Positions 40,053 to 49,709 of a DNA stretch of 64,000 nucleotides are shown one piece after another. The notes beneath the pieces are model-generated. The model was not told where the DNA came from. It ran no database searches and saw only the letters and a program-made list of their open reading frames with translations. The stretch comes from Tabrizicola fusiformis (lineage in GTDB: Bacteria; Pseudomonadota; Alphaproteobacteria; Rhodobacterales; Rhodobacteraceae). The stretch is taken from assembly GCF_013328815.1 (NCBI RefSeq), contig NZ_JABUHN010000008.1, positions 151,985 to 215,984 on the forward strand, written 5' to 3'. The translations under genes and the position numbers were made by a program. The stretch's first letter is position 1, and each line of letters opens with the position of its first letter.

Positions 40053-40419
40053 CTCACCGCACCTTTCTTTCTTCTTAAAAAGGAAAAGAAAGATAAAGAA
40101 AAGATGATGATGAAGAGGTTCGGGATAACTGAAATGCGGCAAAAGCCCCCAGAGTTCTGCACAGGCGGAAGTCTGTGGATAGCCGACCGGAGGCGCAAAA
40201 CTGACATGATAAATCAAATAAAAACAAAAGGATGACGGACAACACAGAGCATTTCGTTCATCCACAGGGTGGGGATTTCAGAACAGTCCAAGCCCCAGCC
40301 AAGACCTTGCACACATCGGGATAAGAGGGGCTCGGCGCTTGACAAAAAGCAGGGGATTTCCCCTTGTCTCATCTGTCCCCAAGGACAGCCAAGAGAACAT
40401 AAGCAGCATATCCACAGCC
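40053..40419. other. Probable chromosomal replication origin (oriC)
   Basis: The 367-bp gap between divergent hemJ and maf is the longest non-coding stretch in the window and the most AT-rich. Five DnaA-box-like 9-mers (consensus TTATCCACA) occur: TCGGGATAA at 40120-40128 and again at 40316-40324 (reverse orientation, 7/9), TGTGGATAG at 40174-40182 (reverse, 8/9), TCATCCACA at 40258-40266 (8/9) and ATATCCACA at 40408-40416 (8/9). A purine-rich AT tract (40063-40115) and a second A-rich tract (40205-40231) could unwind. AGGGGA-TT-TCCCCT (40351-40364) forms a small hairpin. parAB and parS surround it. Confidence 0.8.
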
Positions 40420-41019
40420 ATGCCCCGCCCGCTCATCCTTGCCTCCGGCTCTGAAATCCGGCTTCACCTCCTCCGGTCTGCGGGGCTGGATGTTCATGCG
40501 CAGGTGGCGCGGATTGACGAAACCCTGATCCGCGCCGGTCTTGCCGCAGAAAAGGCCCACCCCCGCGATATCGCGGATATGCTTGCCGAGATGAAGGCCG
40601 CCCGGATTGCGGCAAAAGCCCCCGATGCGCTGGTGCTGGGCTGCGATCAGGTGCTGGAGTTCCGGCATGAAGTCTGGGGCAAGCCCGAAACGCGCGATGA
40701 AGCCGCGGCGCAGTTGGGCGCCTTGCGCGGACAGACGCATCGGCTGCTGTCGGCACTTGTGCTGTTCGACGCAGGCGAACCGATCTGGCGCCACATCGGT
40801 GAGGCGCGGCTGATCATGCGGCACTTCAGCGACGCGTTTCTTGAGGGCTATCTTGATCGTAACTGGCCCCAGATCGGCCATTCGGTGGGCGGCTACAAGC
40901 TGGAGGAAGAAGGCATCCGCCTGTTTGATCGGATCGAGGGCGACCATTTCACCATTCTTGGCCTGCCTCTTTTGCCCTTGTTGACCTATCTTGGAACTCG
41001 GGGTTTCATAGCGACATGA
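40420..41019 (+). CDS. maf: Maf-family nucleotide pyrophosphatase
   Basis: A 199-residue Maf/Ham1-fold enzyme that hydrolyses nucleoside triphosphates such as dTTP/UTP or modified nucleotides. It begins [18 protein letters not shown] (the usual LASxSxxR start) and has [11 protein letters not shown] and the late PLLPLL region. The start at 40420 overlaps a DnaA-box-like sequence just upstream and lacks a clear Shine-Dalgarno; an in-frame ATG at 40339 would translate origin sequence. Adjacent to oriC in many alphaproteobacteria. Confidence 0.92.
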   Translation: MPRPLILASGSEIRLHLLRSAGLDVHAQVARIDETLIRAGLAAEKAHPRDIADMLAEMKAARIAAKAPDALVLGCDQVLEFRHEVWGKPETRDEAAAQLGALRGQTHRLLSALVLFDAGEPIWRHIGEARLIMRHFSDAFLEGYLDRNWPQIGHSVGGYKLEEEGIRLFDRIEGDHFTILGLPLLPLLTYLGTRGFIAT

Positions 41020-41855
41020 CCGACCTCCCCCGTATCCCTCTGGCCGGCGTGATCGGCCATCCCATCGCGCACAGCCGCTCTCCGGCGCTGCATGGCTTCT
41101 GGCTCAAGCGGCATGGGATCAAGGGGCATTACATTCCGATGGATGTGGCACCCCAAGATCTCAAGGAGGCGCTCAACCTCTTGCCGCGGCTTGGCTTTGT
41201 CGGGGTGAACGTGACCATTCCGCACAAGGAAGCGGTGCTGCAGCTTGCCGATATCGTGACGGATCGCGCGGCGCTGATCGGCGCGGCCAATACACTCATA
41301 TTCCGCAAGGATGGCCGACTGCATGCCGACAACACGGATGGCGCGGGCTTCATGGCCAACCTGCGCCAAAATGCGCCGGACTGGAACCCAGCCGCCGGTC
41401 CCGCCGTTGTCTTTGGTGCCGGAGGTGCCGCACGGGCGGTGATTGCCGCACTGATCGAAGTTGGGGTTCCGGAAATCCGGCTGACCAACCGCACCCGCCC
41501 GCGCGCCGAAACCCTGCGCGCCGATTTCGGGGCCAAGGTTCTGGTCGAAGACTGGACGCAGGGCGGCAACATGCTGGAAGGTGCGGCGACGGTGATCAAC
41601 ACTACCTCGCTGGGCATGGCGGGCAAACCGCCGTTCCGCGTGCCGCTGGATGCGCTGGAACCGACGGCGCTTGTTACCGATCTGGTCTATAATCCCTTGC
41701 AGACGCCGCTGCTTTTGGAGGCCGCCGCGCGGGGCTGTCGCACGGTCGATGGTCTGGGAATGCTGCTGCATCAGGCGGCTCCCGGCTTTGAACGCTGGTT
41801 CGGGCCGCGCCCCGAGGTCGATCAGGCCACCCGCGACGCTGTGCTGTCGGCATGA
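41016..41855 (+). CDS. aroE: Shikimate dehydrogenase
   Basis: Reduces 3-dehydroshikimate with NADPH. The 279-residue protein has the substrate motif [14 protein letters not shown], the catalytic lysine in TIPHKE, the ADN/NTD pair DNTDG, and the NADP loop GAGGAARAV. Overlaps maf by 4 bp and coaE by 4 bp, in a coupled maf-aroE-coaE-dnaQ operon. Confidence 0.97.
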   Translation: MTDLPRIPLAGVIGHPIAHSRSPALHGFWLKRHGIKGHYIPMDVAPQDLKEALNLLPRLGFVGVNVTIPHKEAVLQLADIVTDRAALIGAANTLIFRKDGRLHADNTDGAGFMANLRQNAPDWNPAAGPAVVFGAGGAARAVIAALIEVGVPEIRLTNRTRPRAETLRADFGAKVLVEDWTQGGNMLEGAATVINTTSLGMAGKPPFRVPLDALEPTALVTDLVYNPLQTPLLLEAAARGCRTVDGLGMLLHQAAPGFERWFGPRPEVDQATRDAVLSA

Positions 41856-42439
41856 CCTTCCGGCTCGGCCTCACTGGCTCGATCGGCATGGGGAAATCCA
41901 CCACGGCCGCACTCTTCGCTGCCGAAGGGCTGCCCGTCTGGGACGCCGATGCAGCGGTCCACCGTCTCTATGCTGCGGGGGGTGCTGCCGTTGCCCCGCT
42001 TGGCGCACTCTGCCCGCAGGCCATTCGTGGCGGGAGTGTTTCACGTGAAACGCTCAAACACCACATCGCCGCCGACCCCACCCTTCTCCCCGCCATCGAA
42101 GCCGTGGTTCACCCCTTGGTGGCCCGGGACCGCGCAAATTTCCTTGCCTCAAGCCCTGCCGACATTGCCATTCTCGACATTCCGCTCCTCTTCGAGAAAG
42201 GCAACGAGGCTGAGATGGACGCCACCCTCCTGGCCACCGCCCCGCCCGCCCTGCAGCGCGCCCGTGTCCTTGCCCGTCCCGGCATGACTGAGGCGCAATT
42301 CGCGCTGATCCTGTCGCGCCAGATGCCCGACAGCGATAAACGCGCCCGCGCCACCCATATCGTGGAAACGCTCAGTCTTGATCAGACCGCGGCCTATGTC
42401 CGCGCCCTGATTGCCCATATCCGGACCAACCATGCGTGA
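41852..42439 (+). CDS. coaE: Dephospho-CoA kinase
   Basis: Last step of coenzyme A synthesis. The 195-residue protein has the P-loop [17 protein letters not shown] ([16 protein letters not shown]), DADAAVH and [10 protein letters not shown] near-perfect parS site lies within codons for [10 protein letters not shown]. It overlaps aroE by 4 bp and dnaQ by 8 bp. Confidence 0.95.
   Translation: MTFRLGLTGSIGMGKSTTAALFAAEGLPVWDADAAVHRLYAAGGAAVAPLGALCPQAIRGGSVSRETLKHHIAADPTLLPAIEAVVHPLVARDRANFLASSPADIAILDIPLLFEKGNEAEMDATLLATAPPALQRARVLARPGMTEAQFALILSRQMPDSDKRARATHIVETLSLDQTAAYVRALIAHIRTNHA
42037..42052. other. parS-like site (one mismatch) inside coaE
   Basis: TGTTTCACGTGAAACG, one base from consensus in the last position, encoding part of VSRET in coaE, about 1.8 kb right of the proposed origin. 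Confidence 0.85.
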
Positions 42440-43133
42440 GATCGTCCTCGACACCGAAACCACCGGGTTTGAACCCTCGGAAGGCCACCGCATCGTCGAA
42501 ATCGGCGCGGTGGAGCTTTTGAACCACCTGCCCACCGGCAACACCTTTCACCAATATATCAACCCGCAGCGCATGATGCCGAAAGAGGCGTTCGACGTTC
42601 ACGGCCTCGGCGACGATTTCCTGCGCGACAAACCCCTGTTCCGCGATGTCGGTCAGGCGTTTCTCGATTTCATCGGCGATGCCAAACTGGTCATCCATAA
42701 CGCCAGCTTTGACATGAAATTCCTCAACGCCGAACTGGAATGGGCCGGGCTTCCTGGCCTGCCGTCGCAGCGCGCTGTCGATACTCTGATGATGGCGCGG
42801 TCGAAATTCCCCGGCTCCCCGGCTTCGCTCGATGCGCTGTGCCGCCGCTTCGGTGTGGACAATTCCCGCCGCGACAAACACGGCGCGCTTCTCGACAGTG
42901 AAATTCTGGCTGAGGTCTATCTGGAGCTGATCGGCGGCCGGCAACCCGATCTGGTCCTGGCCCCGACCCGCCCGACCCCCAGCCAGACGCAGGCCCGGGT
43001 TGACACCAATTGGCGGCCGAAACCCCGCCCCACACCGTTGCCCCCGCGCCTGACCGAAGCTGAGATGGCCGCGCATGAGGCATTTGTGGCCAAGCTGGGC
43101 GATGCCGCGATCTGGAAGCGCCGCCTGTCCTGA
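42432..43133 (+). CDS. dnaQ: DNA polymerase III epsilon subunit (3'-5' proofreading exonuclease)
   Basis: A 233-residue DnaQ exonuclease. The Exo I motif is [11 protein letters not shown], Exo II is [14 protein letters not shown], and the late [17 protein letters not shown] contains the His and Asp of Exo III. The ATG at 42432 fits the family N-terminus ([12 protein letters not shown]), overlapping coaE by 8 bp. It proofreads the replicative polymerase and is located beside the origin. Confidence 0.96.
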   Translation: MREIVLDTETTGFEPSEGHRIVEIGAVELLNHLPTGNTFHQYINPQRMMPKEAFDVHGLGDDFLRDKPLFRDVGQAFLDFIGDAKLVIHNASFDMKFLNAELEWAGLPGLPSQRAVDTLMMARSKFPGSPASLDALCRRFGVDNSRRDKHGALLDSEILAEVYLELIGGRQPDLVLAPTRPTPSQTQARVDTNWRPKPRPTPLPPRLTEAEMAAHEAFVAKLGDAAIWKRRLS

Positions 43134-43144
43134 CCGGCAAATGA

Positions 43145-43170
43145 AAAGGCCGCCCCGAAGGACGGCCTGC
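43145..43170. terminator. Terminator hairpin between dnaQ and secB
   Basis: AGGCCG (43147-43152) pairs with CGGCCT (43163-43168) with a 10-nt loop, in the 56-bp gap between convergent dnaQ and secB; upstream AAAA would give a T-tract for the minus-strand gene. Confidence 0.55.
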
Positions 43171-43189
43171 CCACCCCAAACGGGATATG

Positions 43190-43675
43190 TCAGTTCGGCT
43201 GGGCCTGCGCCGCCTGCGCCTGATTGCGCCGCGCCACTTCCTGCCGGTAAAGCGCAAGGAAATCCACCGTATCGATGTTCAGCGCCGGGAAACCGCCATC
43301 GCGCGTCAGATCCGAGATGATCCGCCGCACGAAGGGGAACAACAGCCGCGGGCATTCGATCAACAGGAAGGGGTGCAGTTGCTCTTCCGGCACGCCCTCG
43401 ACATGGAATATCCCGCCGTAATCCACTTCGCACAGGAACAGCGTTTCGCCATTCGCCTTGTTCTTCGAGGTGACCTTGTATTTCGAGATCACGTCATATT
43501 GATGATCCGCCGGGCGCTTGCGCGCGTCCAGACTGACGACCACCTGAATATCTGGTGCCACCTCGGACGAGGTCACACCCTTCTGCGCCACCATGTTCTC
43601 AAAGGACATGTCCCTCACGAACTGCGCCAGCACCGACATACGGACCTGCGGCGCGGCGCCGTTTTCTTCGGCCAT
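43190..43675 (-). CDS. secB: Protein-export chaperone SecB
   Basis: A 161-residue tetrameric chaperone that keeps presecretory proteins unfolded and hands them to SecA. The sequence RMSVLAQFVRDMSFENM and the late CPRLLFPFVRRIISDLTRDGGFP are typical of SecB. The start at 43675 has AGGAGAG seven bases upstream; an ATG at 43693 lacks it. Confidence 0.96.
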   Translation of the reverse strand: MAEENGAAPQVRMSVLAQFVRDMSFENMVAQKGVTSSEVAPDIQVVVSLDARKRPADHQYDVISKYKVTSKNKANGETLFLCEVDYGGIFHVEGVPEEQLHPFLLIECPRLLFPFVRRIISDLTRDGGFPALNIDTVDFLALYRQEVARRNQAQAAQAQPN

Positions 43676-43745
43676 ACGAAACTCTCCTCTCACTCCGGGT
43701 TGTTTCGTTCCTAGCAGGTCGCCCGCCAGTCCTCAATGCCGCGCC

Positions 43746-44186
43746 TCAATGCCGCGTCCAGCCCGAAGGCGGCCGCAATTCCCGGGTTTCCGGCTCGATT
43801 TCATAGAATTCGCCGTCGATCACCGTCGCATCGGTCCGCCGACCCGCACCTGCAGCCTGCAAGCGCATTGCCAGCACCCCCACCACCAGCCGCCGCACCA
43901 GCGGCACCAGCAGGATCAGACCCAGCGTATCGGTCAGAAATCCGGGCAGGATCAGCAGCATCGCCGCCACCGCCAAAAGCGCCCGCTCCGCCAGCGGTGA
44001 AAGCAGATCGCCCCGCACCCGGTCAATCGATGGCGCCCCGATCCGCCGCAGGATCGTCACCCCCAGAACGCCGCTGCCCACCACCACGGCCAGCGTTGCC
44101 CCAAGCCCGATCCAGCCGCCCACCACGACGAACAGGGCTATTTCCGCCAAGGGAAGCACCAGAAATGCCGCGCCGATCCACTTCAT
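43746..44186 (-). CDS. fxsA: FxsA family membrane protein
   Basis: A 146-residue inner-membrane protein of the FxsA family (suppressor of F-exclusion of phage T7 in E. coli). The core GAAFLVLPLAEIALFVVVGGWIG, then GVTILRRIG and ILPGFLTDTLGLILLVPLVR, is diagnostic, with three or four membrane segments and a polar C-terminal tail. The start at 44186 has AAGGGAG upstream. Divergent from the Tim44-like gene. Confidence 0.88.
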   Translation of the reverse strand: MKWIGAAFLVLPLAEIALFVVVGGWIGLGATLAVVVGSGVLGVTILRRIGAPSIDRVRGDLLSPLAERALLAVAAMLLILPGFLTDTLGLILLVPLVRRLVVGVLAMRLQAAGAGRRTDATVIDGEFYEIEPETRELRPPSGWTRH

Positions 44187-44295
44187 GCCAACTCCCTTGG
44201 CCGGTTTCTGCCCGGCACGGTAGACTTGCCCGTCTTCCCACCCTACATAAGGGCGCAGCGCCCGGATCGCCAACCCCCGGGCCCCCGAGGTGCCG

Positions 44296-44955
44296 ATGAA
44301 TTCCTCCCTGATCCAGCTTCTCGTCCTGGCCGGGATTGCCGTGTTCCTGATCCTCAAGCTGCGCTCGGTTCTGGGCACGCGCGAAGGATTTGAAAAGCCA
44401 CCCCTGCCTGTCGAAGACGCCCGCCCCCGCGGCAAGCGCGACTTCGAGGTGATCGAGGGCGGCCCTGACCGCGACATCATCGACCATGTCGCGGATGGCA
44501 GCGATGCCGCCAAGGCGCTTGCCGCGATGAAACTGGCCGAGCCGGGTTTTTCGGTGTCCGAATTCCTCTCCGGCGCCCGCGGCGCCTATGAGATGATCCT
44601 GATCGCCTTTGAACATGGCGAGCTGGACCGCATCCGCCCCTTCCTCTCCGACGAGGTTGAGGCAAGCTTCGCCCAAGCCATCAATGCCCGCGAGCGGGAG
44701 GGCCTGACAGTCGAGGCGAATTTCGTCGGCACCCGCGAACTCACCCTCGCCGATGCCGAATACAACCGCGAAACCCAGACCGCCGAGATCACCGTGCGCT
44801 TCCTTGGCGAACTCACCTCGGTCGTGCGCAACAAGGCCGGTGAGGTCGTCGAAGGCTCCACCACCGAGATCAAGCGCCAGCGTGACGCATGGACCTTCTC
44901 GCGCCGGATGGGGGTTTCCGATCCGAACTGGCAGCTTGTCGCCACCGGCGAGTGA
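44296..44955 (+). CDS. Tim44/TimA-family protein
   Basis: A 219-residue protein with one N-terminal membrane helix (LIQLLVLAGIAVFLILKL), a charged linker, and a C-terminal Tim44-like domain (about 85-219: FLSGARGAYEMILIAFEHGELDRIRPFLSDEV). Mitochondrial Tim44 tethers Hsp70 to the import channel; alphaproteobacterial TimA is a membrane adaptor of less certain role. ATG at 44296 has GAGG five bases upstream; GTG at 44290 is possible. Followed 9 bp later by mltA. Confidence 0.88.
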   Translation: MNSSLIQLLVLAGIAVFLILKLRSVLGTREGFEKPPLPVEDARPRGKRDFEVIEGGPDRDIIDHVADGSDAAKALAAMKLAEPGFSVSEFLSGARGAYEMILIAFEHGELDRIRPFLSDEVEASFAQAINAREREGLTVEANFVGTRELTLADAEYNRETQTAEITVRFLGELTSVVRNKAGEVVEGSTTEIKRQRDAWTFSRRMGVSDPNWQLVATGE

Positions 44956-44964
44956 GATGCGGCG

Positions 44965-45990
44965 ATGCGCGCGCTTCTCCGCTCGCTTTCGCTGGTGGCG
45001 GCCGTGACCGCCGCCAGCCCCGCCCCGGCCCAGATGCTCGACTTCGAGGCTCTGGCGGGCTGGGAAGAGGATGACCACCGCGCTGCACTGACCAGCTTTC
45101 TGGAAACCTGCGACCGGCTCGATGCCGCCGACTGGACGCCGCTCTGCCGCCTCGCCCCCGAGGCGGCCAAGTCCGAAGCCTCCGCCCGCGCCTTTTTCGA
45201 GCTTTTCTTCCGCCCTGTCCTGATCGGCACCCCGCCGGCCCTGTTCACCGGCTATTACGAGCCGGAACTCAAAGGCTCCCCCACCCGCACGCCGCGCTTT
45301 GCCTGGCCGATCTATCGCCGACCACCCGAATTGCAGGATGGTCAGGTCTATCTCGACCGTGCCGCCATTGAGGCTGGCGCCCTGCGTGGCCGTGGCCTTG
45401 AGATCGCCTGGCTCGAAGATCCGGTCGAAGTGTTTTTCCTGCATATTCAGGGCTCTGGCCGCATCCGTATGCCCGACGGCCATGTGATCCGCGTCGGCTA
45501 TGCAGGGCGCAATGGCCACGCCTATCGCTCGGTCGGGCAAGAGATGGTCCGCCGCGGCACCCACCGCCCCGATCAGGTTTCGGCACAGGAAATCCGTGCC
45601 TGGGTCAAGCGCAGCGGCCGCACCGGCATGGATATGCTGAACTTCAATCCCTCTTACATCTTCTTTCGCAAACTGGCCGACCTCCCCGCTGACAAAGGCC
45701 CGATCGGCGCCATGGGCCGTTCGATCACCGCATTCCGCTCGATCGCCATCGACCCCGCCTTCACCCCGCTCGGCGCGCCGGTCTGGATCGAAAAAGACGG
45801 CGAAAACCCGATCCGCTCGCTGATGGTGGCACAGGACACCGGCGGCGCCATCAAGGGGCCACAACGTGCCGACATCTTCTTTGGCACCGGATTTGACGCC
45901 GGAGAGGCGGCAGGAACCGTCAAGGACGGCGGGCGGATGATCGTCTTGCTGCCCATCGACCGCGCCTTCGCCATGCTGCCCGAGGGCTGA
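44965..45990 (+). CDS. mltA: Membrane-bound lytic murein transglycosylase A
   Basis: Cleaves peptidoglycan to 1,6-anhydromuropeptides. The 341-residue protein has an N-terminal Sec signal (LLRSLSLVAAVTAASPAPAQ), the MltA barrel (LFTGYYEPELKGSPTRTPRF, FFLHIQGSGRI) and the C-terminal 3D domain with catalytic Asp region VAQDTGGAIKGPQRADIFFG. No lipobox cysteine is visible, so it may be soluble periplasmic. Followed 1 bp later by an Smr gene. Confidence 0.93.
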   Translation: MRALLRSLSLVAAVTAASPAPAQMLDFEALAGWEEDDHRAALTSFLETCDRLDAADWTPLCRLAPEAAKSEASARAFFELFFRPVLIGTPPALFTGYYEPELKGSPTRTPRFAWPIYRRPPELQDGQVYLDRAAIEAGALRGRGLEIAWLEDPVEVFFLHIQGSGRIRMPDGHVIRVGYAGRNGHAYRSVGQEMVRRGTHRPDQVSAQEIRAWVKRSGRTGMDMLNFNPSYIFFRKLADLPADKGPIGAMGRSITAFRSIAIDPAFTPLGAPVWIEKDGENPIRSLMVAQDTGGAIKGPQRADIFFGTGFDAGEAAGTVKDGGRMIVLLPIDRAFAMLPEG

Positions 45991-45991
45991 T

Positions 45992-46579
45992 ATGGCCCGC
46001 CGCCGCAATCTTCACCCTGATGAGGAAGACCTCTGGCAGGCCGTCGCCCGCACCACCCGCCCGCTGCACCCCAAGCCGCTGCACCGGGCCCCCGAACCCA
46101 CGCCGCTGCCGCACAAGCCCGAGCCGCACCCTGCGCCCCGCCTGCCGACCTTTCGGCTCGGTGAAAAGGCCCGTGTGATGCCTGCCGCCCCGCAACTCAG
46201 CCCCACCCCGGCCGAGGCGCTTGCAGCCGCCGCCCTGCGCATGGACGCCAAGACCCACGCCCGTATGACCCGCGGCAAACTTGCCCCCGAGGCGCGGATC
46301 GACCTGCACGGGCTTACCCTGACCGAAGCGCATGGCGAACTGGTGCATTTCGTGCTGAATGCGCAATCCGCCGGGCTGCGGCTGATTCTTGTCATCACCG
46401 GCAAGGGCAAGCGCGGACTGGATCACGGCCCGATCCCGCAGCGCATCGGTGCCCTGCGCCATCAGGTGCCGCAATGGTTGCGCCTGCCGCCGCTTGGCCC
46501 GGCGGTTCTGCAGATCACCGAAGCGCATCTGAAACACGGCGGCGCGGGCGCCTATTACGTCTATCTGCGCCGTCGCTAG
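45992..46579 (+). CDS. Smr-domain protein
   Basis: A 195-residue protein. A proline- and histidine-rich N-terminal half of about 85 residues precedes an Smr domain (about 105-195) with IDLHGLTLTEAH and LVITGKGKRG, the typical DxHG and GxG motifs of small MutS-related nucleases. Stand-alone bacterial Smr proteins (SmrA/B-like) act on RNA or DNA; SmrB cleaves mRNA at collided ribosomes. The stop overlaps the convergent lipoprotein gene by 4 bp. Confidence 0.88.
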   Translation: MARRRNLHPDEEDLWQAVARTTRPLHPKPLHRAPEPTPLPHKPEPHPAPRLPTFRLGEKARVMPAAPQLSPTPAEALAAAALRMDAKTHARMTRGKLAPEARIDLHGLTLTEAHGELVHFVLNAQSAGLRLILVITGKGKRGLDHGPIPQRIGALRHQVPQWLRLPPLGPAVLQITEAHLKHGGAGAYYVYLRRR

Positions 46580-47700
46580 CGGGTCAGCTCGCTGCCCACC
46601 GTGGCGATCGGCTTCAGCACCACCTGCGTCGCACTTTGCACGGTCATCACCACGCCGGGCAACAGGCCGACCCGGGCGGCACGGTCCGCCTCGAACGCGC
46701 CCTCGATCTCGGAAATCCGCTGCATCAGCAGGATCAGCGCGGGGGAATCGCCCACTGTGAAATGGGCCGCGCCCGCCGCAAAGGCGCTGACATCCAGAAA
46801 AGTCACCTTCAGATCGGCCACCTGCGACAGGTCCGACAGGGAACCCAGCCGCTCCCGCTGCCCGGTCAGGCCCGCAGATATCCGCAGAATCTTGTCGCGG
46901 TTCGATCCGAAGATGACGAAAGGTTGCGGCAATTCGCCCATCGCCCTGGCTTGCGCGCGGAAGACATCCACGTCGATATCCGGCGAAATCAGGATCACCC
47001 CTGACAACCGTCCCAACGCCTTGCTGTCCCGCTGCAACGCCACCGTGCGCAGCGCCTCCATGGTCAGCGCCGAGCCCATGGAATGCGCCACCAGCAGAAC
47101 GCGCGTCGCGCCGGCATCGGCAAGCTGATCCAGCAGCGCCGCAAGCCCGTCGCGCGCAAAGATCGCCGAATCCCGGTCATAGACATAGCCCAGCGGCTCT
47201 GCCGCCGAGGGCCAGGCGTAATGCACCACCACCCCCGGTAACTCCAGGTCATGGGCAAACTGCGCCACCCGATAAAGCCCTTCCGAGAAGTTGTTGTTAT
47301 AGCCATGGACAAAGACCACCGCTTCGCCGCCTTCGGCCTTCAGCGCCGCGGAAAGATCACCGCGAAATGCCGGTTCGTCGGGATAGGTCCGCGCCGAAAC
47401 CGTCAGAAAATCCCGCTCGGGGTCTGGCTTGGCAAAGCGTGAGGGCCAATTGATCTCGCCCAGCTTGCGTTTCGGCGGGATCGACACGGCATAGCGGGCA
47501 AACCGGGTCACCTCTGACCGTTTGTTGCCATAGGTTCCGTCCGGCTGCAGATCGCGTGTGGTGCCGATGAAGATGGTCTCAACCTTGCCGACCTTGCCGG
47601 CCTCGGTATCGACCGTCATCTTGCCGCGCGGCGCACAGGCCGCCGCCAGCACAAGGCACAACACAAGAAGAAGTCGTGTGGTTGGGGTTTTGCGCGTCAT
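46576..47700 (-). CDS. Lipoprotein alpha/beta hydrolase (DUF900-like)
   Basis: A 374-residue protein with a lipoprotein signal (RLLLVLCLVLAAAC, lipobox LAAAC near residue 22) and an alpha/beta hydrolase domain: VVFVHGYNNNFSEGLYR (oxyanion region) and VLLVAHSMGSALTMEAL with the nucleophile serine. This combination is typical of DUF900 hydrolases. Likely anchored to the membrane and facing the periplasm. Substrate unknown. Lies upstream of hslVU on the opposite end of the minus-strand run. Confidence 0.85.
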   Translation of the reverse strand: MTRKTPTTRLLLVLCLVLAAACAPRGKMTVDTEAGKVGKVETIFIGTTRDLQPDGTYGNKRSEVTRFARYAVSIPPKRKLGEINWPSRFAKPDPERDFLTVSARTYPDEPAFRGDLSAALKAEGGEAVVFVHGYNNNFSEGLYRVAQFAHDLELPGVVVHYAWPSAAEPLGYVYDRDSAIFARDGLAALLDQLADAGATRVLLVAHSMGSALTMEALRTVALQRDSKALGRLSGVILISPDIDVDVFRAQARAMGELPQPFVIFGSNRDKILRISAGLTGQRERLGSLSDLSQVADLKVTFLDVSAFAAGAAHFTVGDSPALILLMQRISEIEGAFEADRAARVGLLPGVVMTVQSATQVVLKPIATVGSELTR

Positions 47701-47766
47701 CTGGTGCCAGTTGCGCCGCCTTCGCCCGTTCGGTCAAGCCCGCAACGGCGCATCGGCAAGATGCCG

Positions 47767-49056
47767 TTACAGCACATAGCGCGAAATATCGGCCGAGCGC
47801 GCCAGTGCCCCCACATTGGCCTCGACGAAATCGCCGTCCACCTGCACCCGATCGCCCGAACGGTCGGGTGCGGTAAAGGAAAGCTCCTCGAACACCCGCT
47901 CCATCACGGTATAAAGCCGCCGCGCCCCGATATTCTCGACGCTGCGGTTCACCTCGGCGGCAATCCGGGCAATTGCCGCGATCCCGTCTTCGGTAAAGCT
48001 CACGGCAACCTCTTCCGTCGCCATAAGCCCGGCATATTGCCGGGTCAGCGCATTCTCGGTCTCGGTCAGGATGCGGATGAAATCCGCCTCGGTCAGCGGT
48101 GACAGTTCGACCCGGATCGGCAGACGGCCCTGCAATTCCGGCAACAGGTCTGAAGGCTTGGCGATATGGAACGCGCCCGAGGCGATGAACAGGATATGGT
48201 CGGTCTTCACCGGCCCGTATTTGGTGGAAACCGTCGTCCCCTCGATCAGCGGCAAGAGATCGCGCTGCACCCCTTCGCGCGACACATCGGCGCCGCGGGC
48301 ATCGGCGCGGGCGCAAATCTTGTCGATCTCGTCCAGAAAGACGATGCCGTTTTCCTGAACCGCTTCCAGCGCCGCCGCCTTCACCGCCTCGTCATCCAGC
48401 AGCTTGTCGGCTTCCTGCCCGATCAAGAGGTCATAGCTCGCGGCCACCGTGACCCGCTTGCGCGCCATGCGTCCGCCGAACGCCTTGACGATGTCCTGCA
48501 ACCCCTGCATCTGGCCTTCCATCCCGGGGCCCAGCGGCAGGGCGGGCGCAGGTTCCTGCACCTCGACCTCGATCATCGTTTCGTCCAGCTCTCCGCGGCG
48601 CAGCTTGGCACGGAACATCTCGCGGGTCTGGGCGCGGGCCTCTTTGCCGGCCAGTGCCTCGATCACCCGCTCTTCCGCCGCCTCGCGGGCCCGGGCGCGG
48701 ACATCCTCGCGCATCCGGCTGCGGGTTTCGATCATCGCGGCATCGACCAGATCGCGGATGATGCTGTCCACATCGCGCCCGACATAGCCGACCTCGGTGA
48801 ACTTGGTTGCCTCGACCTTCAGGAAAGGCGCCCGGGCCAGTTTGGCCAGCCGCCGCGAGATTTCCGTCTTGCCCACGCCGGTCGGCCCGATCATCAGGAT
48901 ATTCTTCGGATAGACCTCTTCCCGCAGATCGTCGCCCAGCCGCTTGCGCCGCCAGCGGTTGCGCAGCGCCACGGCCACTGCCCGCTTGGCCTCGCGCTGG
49001 CCGATGATGAAACGGTCCAGCTCGGAAACGATCTCGCGCGGGGTCAAATCGGTCAT
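47767..49056 (-). CDS. hslU: HslU ATPase subunit of the HslUV protease
   Basis: A 429-residue AAA+ unfoldase that feeds substrates to HslV. It starts [20 protein letters not shown], with Walker [29 protein letters not shown] (pore region), and Walker [10 protein letters not shown]. Starts 4 bp inside hslV (ATGA overlap). Confidence 0.97.
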   Translation of the reverse strand: MTDLTPREIVSELDRFIIGQREAKRAVAVALRNRWRRKRLGDDLREEVYPKNILMIGPTGVGKTEISRRLAKLARAPFLKVEATKFTEVGYVGRDVDSIIRDLVDAAMIETRSRMREDVRARAREAAEERVIEALAGKEARAQTREMFRAKLRRGELDETMIEVEVQEPAPALPLGPGMEGQMQGLQDIVKAFGGRMARKRVTVAASYDLLIGQEADKLLDDEAVKAAALEAVQENGIVFLDEIDKICARADARGADVSREGVQRDLLPLIEGTTVSTKYGPVKTDHILFIASGAFHIAKPSDLLPELQGRLPIRVELSPLTEADFIRILTETENALTRQYAGLMATEEVAVSFTEDGIAAIARIAAEVNRSVENIGARRLYTVMERVFEELSFTAPDRSGDRVQVDGDFVEANVGALARSADISRYVL

Positions 49057-49607
49057 TTGGTGATCTTCTCCACCGTCAGATTGCCATTGGTGTAAACGCA
49101 GATATCGGCCGCAATCGCCATGGCCCGCCGTGCCACCTCTTCGGCGGAAAGATCGGATTGCATCAACCCCCGCGCTGCGGCCAGCGCGAAATTCCCGCCC
49201 GAGCCGATGGCGGCCACGTCATGCTCCGGCTCCAGAACGTCGCCCGCGCCGGTGATCACATACAGGTCGGCGCCGTCGGTCACGATCAGCATGGCTTCAA
49301 GGTTGCGCAGATACTTGTCCATCCGCCAATCTTTGGCCAGATCGACACAGGCCCGCGCCAATTGCCCCGGGGCAGCCTCAAGCTTTTTCTCCAGCCGTTC
49401 CAGCAGGGTAAAGGCATCGGCGGTCGATCCGGCAAAGCCCGCCACCACCGCATGGCCACCGGGGTTCAGCCGCCGCACCTTGCGCGCCGTGCCCTTGATC
49501 ACGGTCTGGCCAAGGCTGACCTGCCCGTCGCCCGCCACCACCACCTCGCCGCCACGCCGCACGGCAAGGATTGTCGTGCCGTGCCAGCCGGGAAACCTGT
49601 CGTCCAT
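49053..49607 (-). CDS. hslV: HslV protease subunit
   Basis: A 184-residue threonine protease. The sequence [26 protein letters not shown] shows the propeptide cleavage before TTILAV, so the mature enzyme begins with catalytic threonine. Typical [20 protein letters not shown] late motif ([17 protein letters not shown]). Precedes hslU. Confidence 0.97.
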   Translation of the reverse strand: MDDRFPGWHGTTILAVRRGGEVVVAGDGQVSLGQTVIKGTARKVRRLNPGGHAVVAGFAGSTADAFTLLERLEKKLEAAPGQLARACVDLAKDWRMDKYLRNLEAMLIVTDGADLYVITGAGDVLEPEHDVAAIGSGGNFALAAARGLMQSDLSAEEVARRAMAIAADICVYTNGNLTVEKITK

Positions 49608-49709
49608 CCGCGCCCCCTTTGAGCTTTCGCTCTATATGGAAGGCCGCCTGCCCCCGTGCAACCAGACTTGCCGCTGGATCGCGGAAGCCCGCCCGCGTAT
49701 CCATGGCGC

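Noticed and set aside
40053..40265. Extended hemJ N-terminus into the origin
   Set aside because: The open frame continues upstream but reads an unlikely low-complexity sequence (LFFIFLFLFKKK) through the AT-rich origin; the family start is at 40052.
40339..40364. TTGACA at 40339 as a promoter of maf
   Set aside because: The -35 is perfect, but no acceptable -10 lies 16-18 bp downstream.
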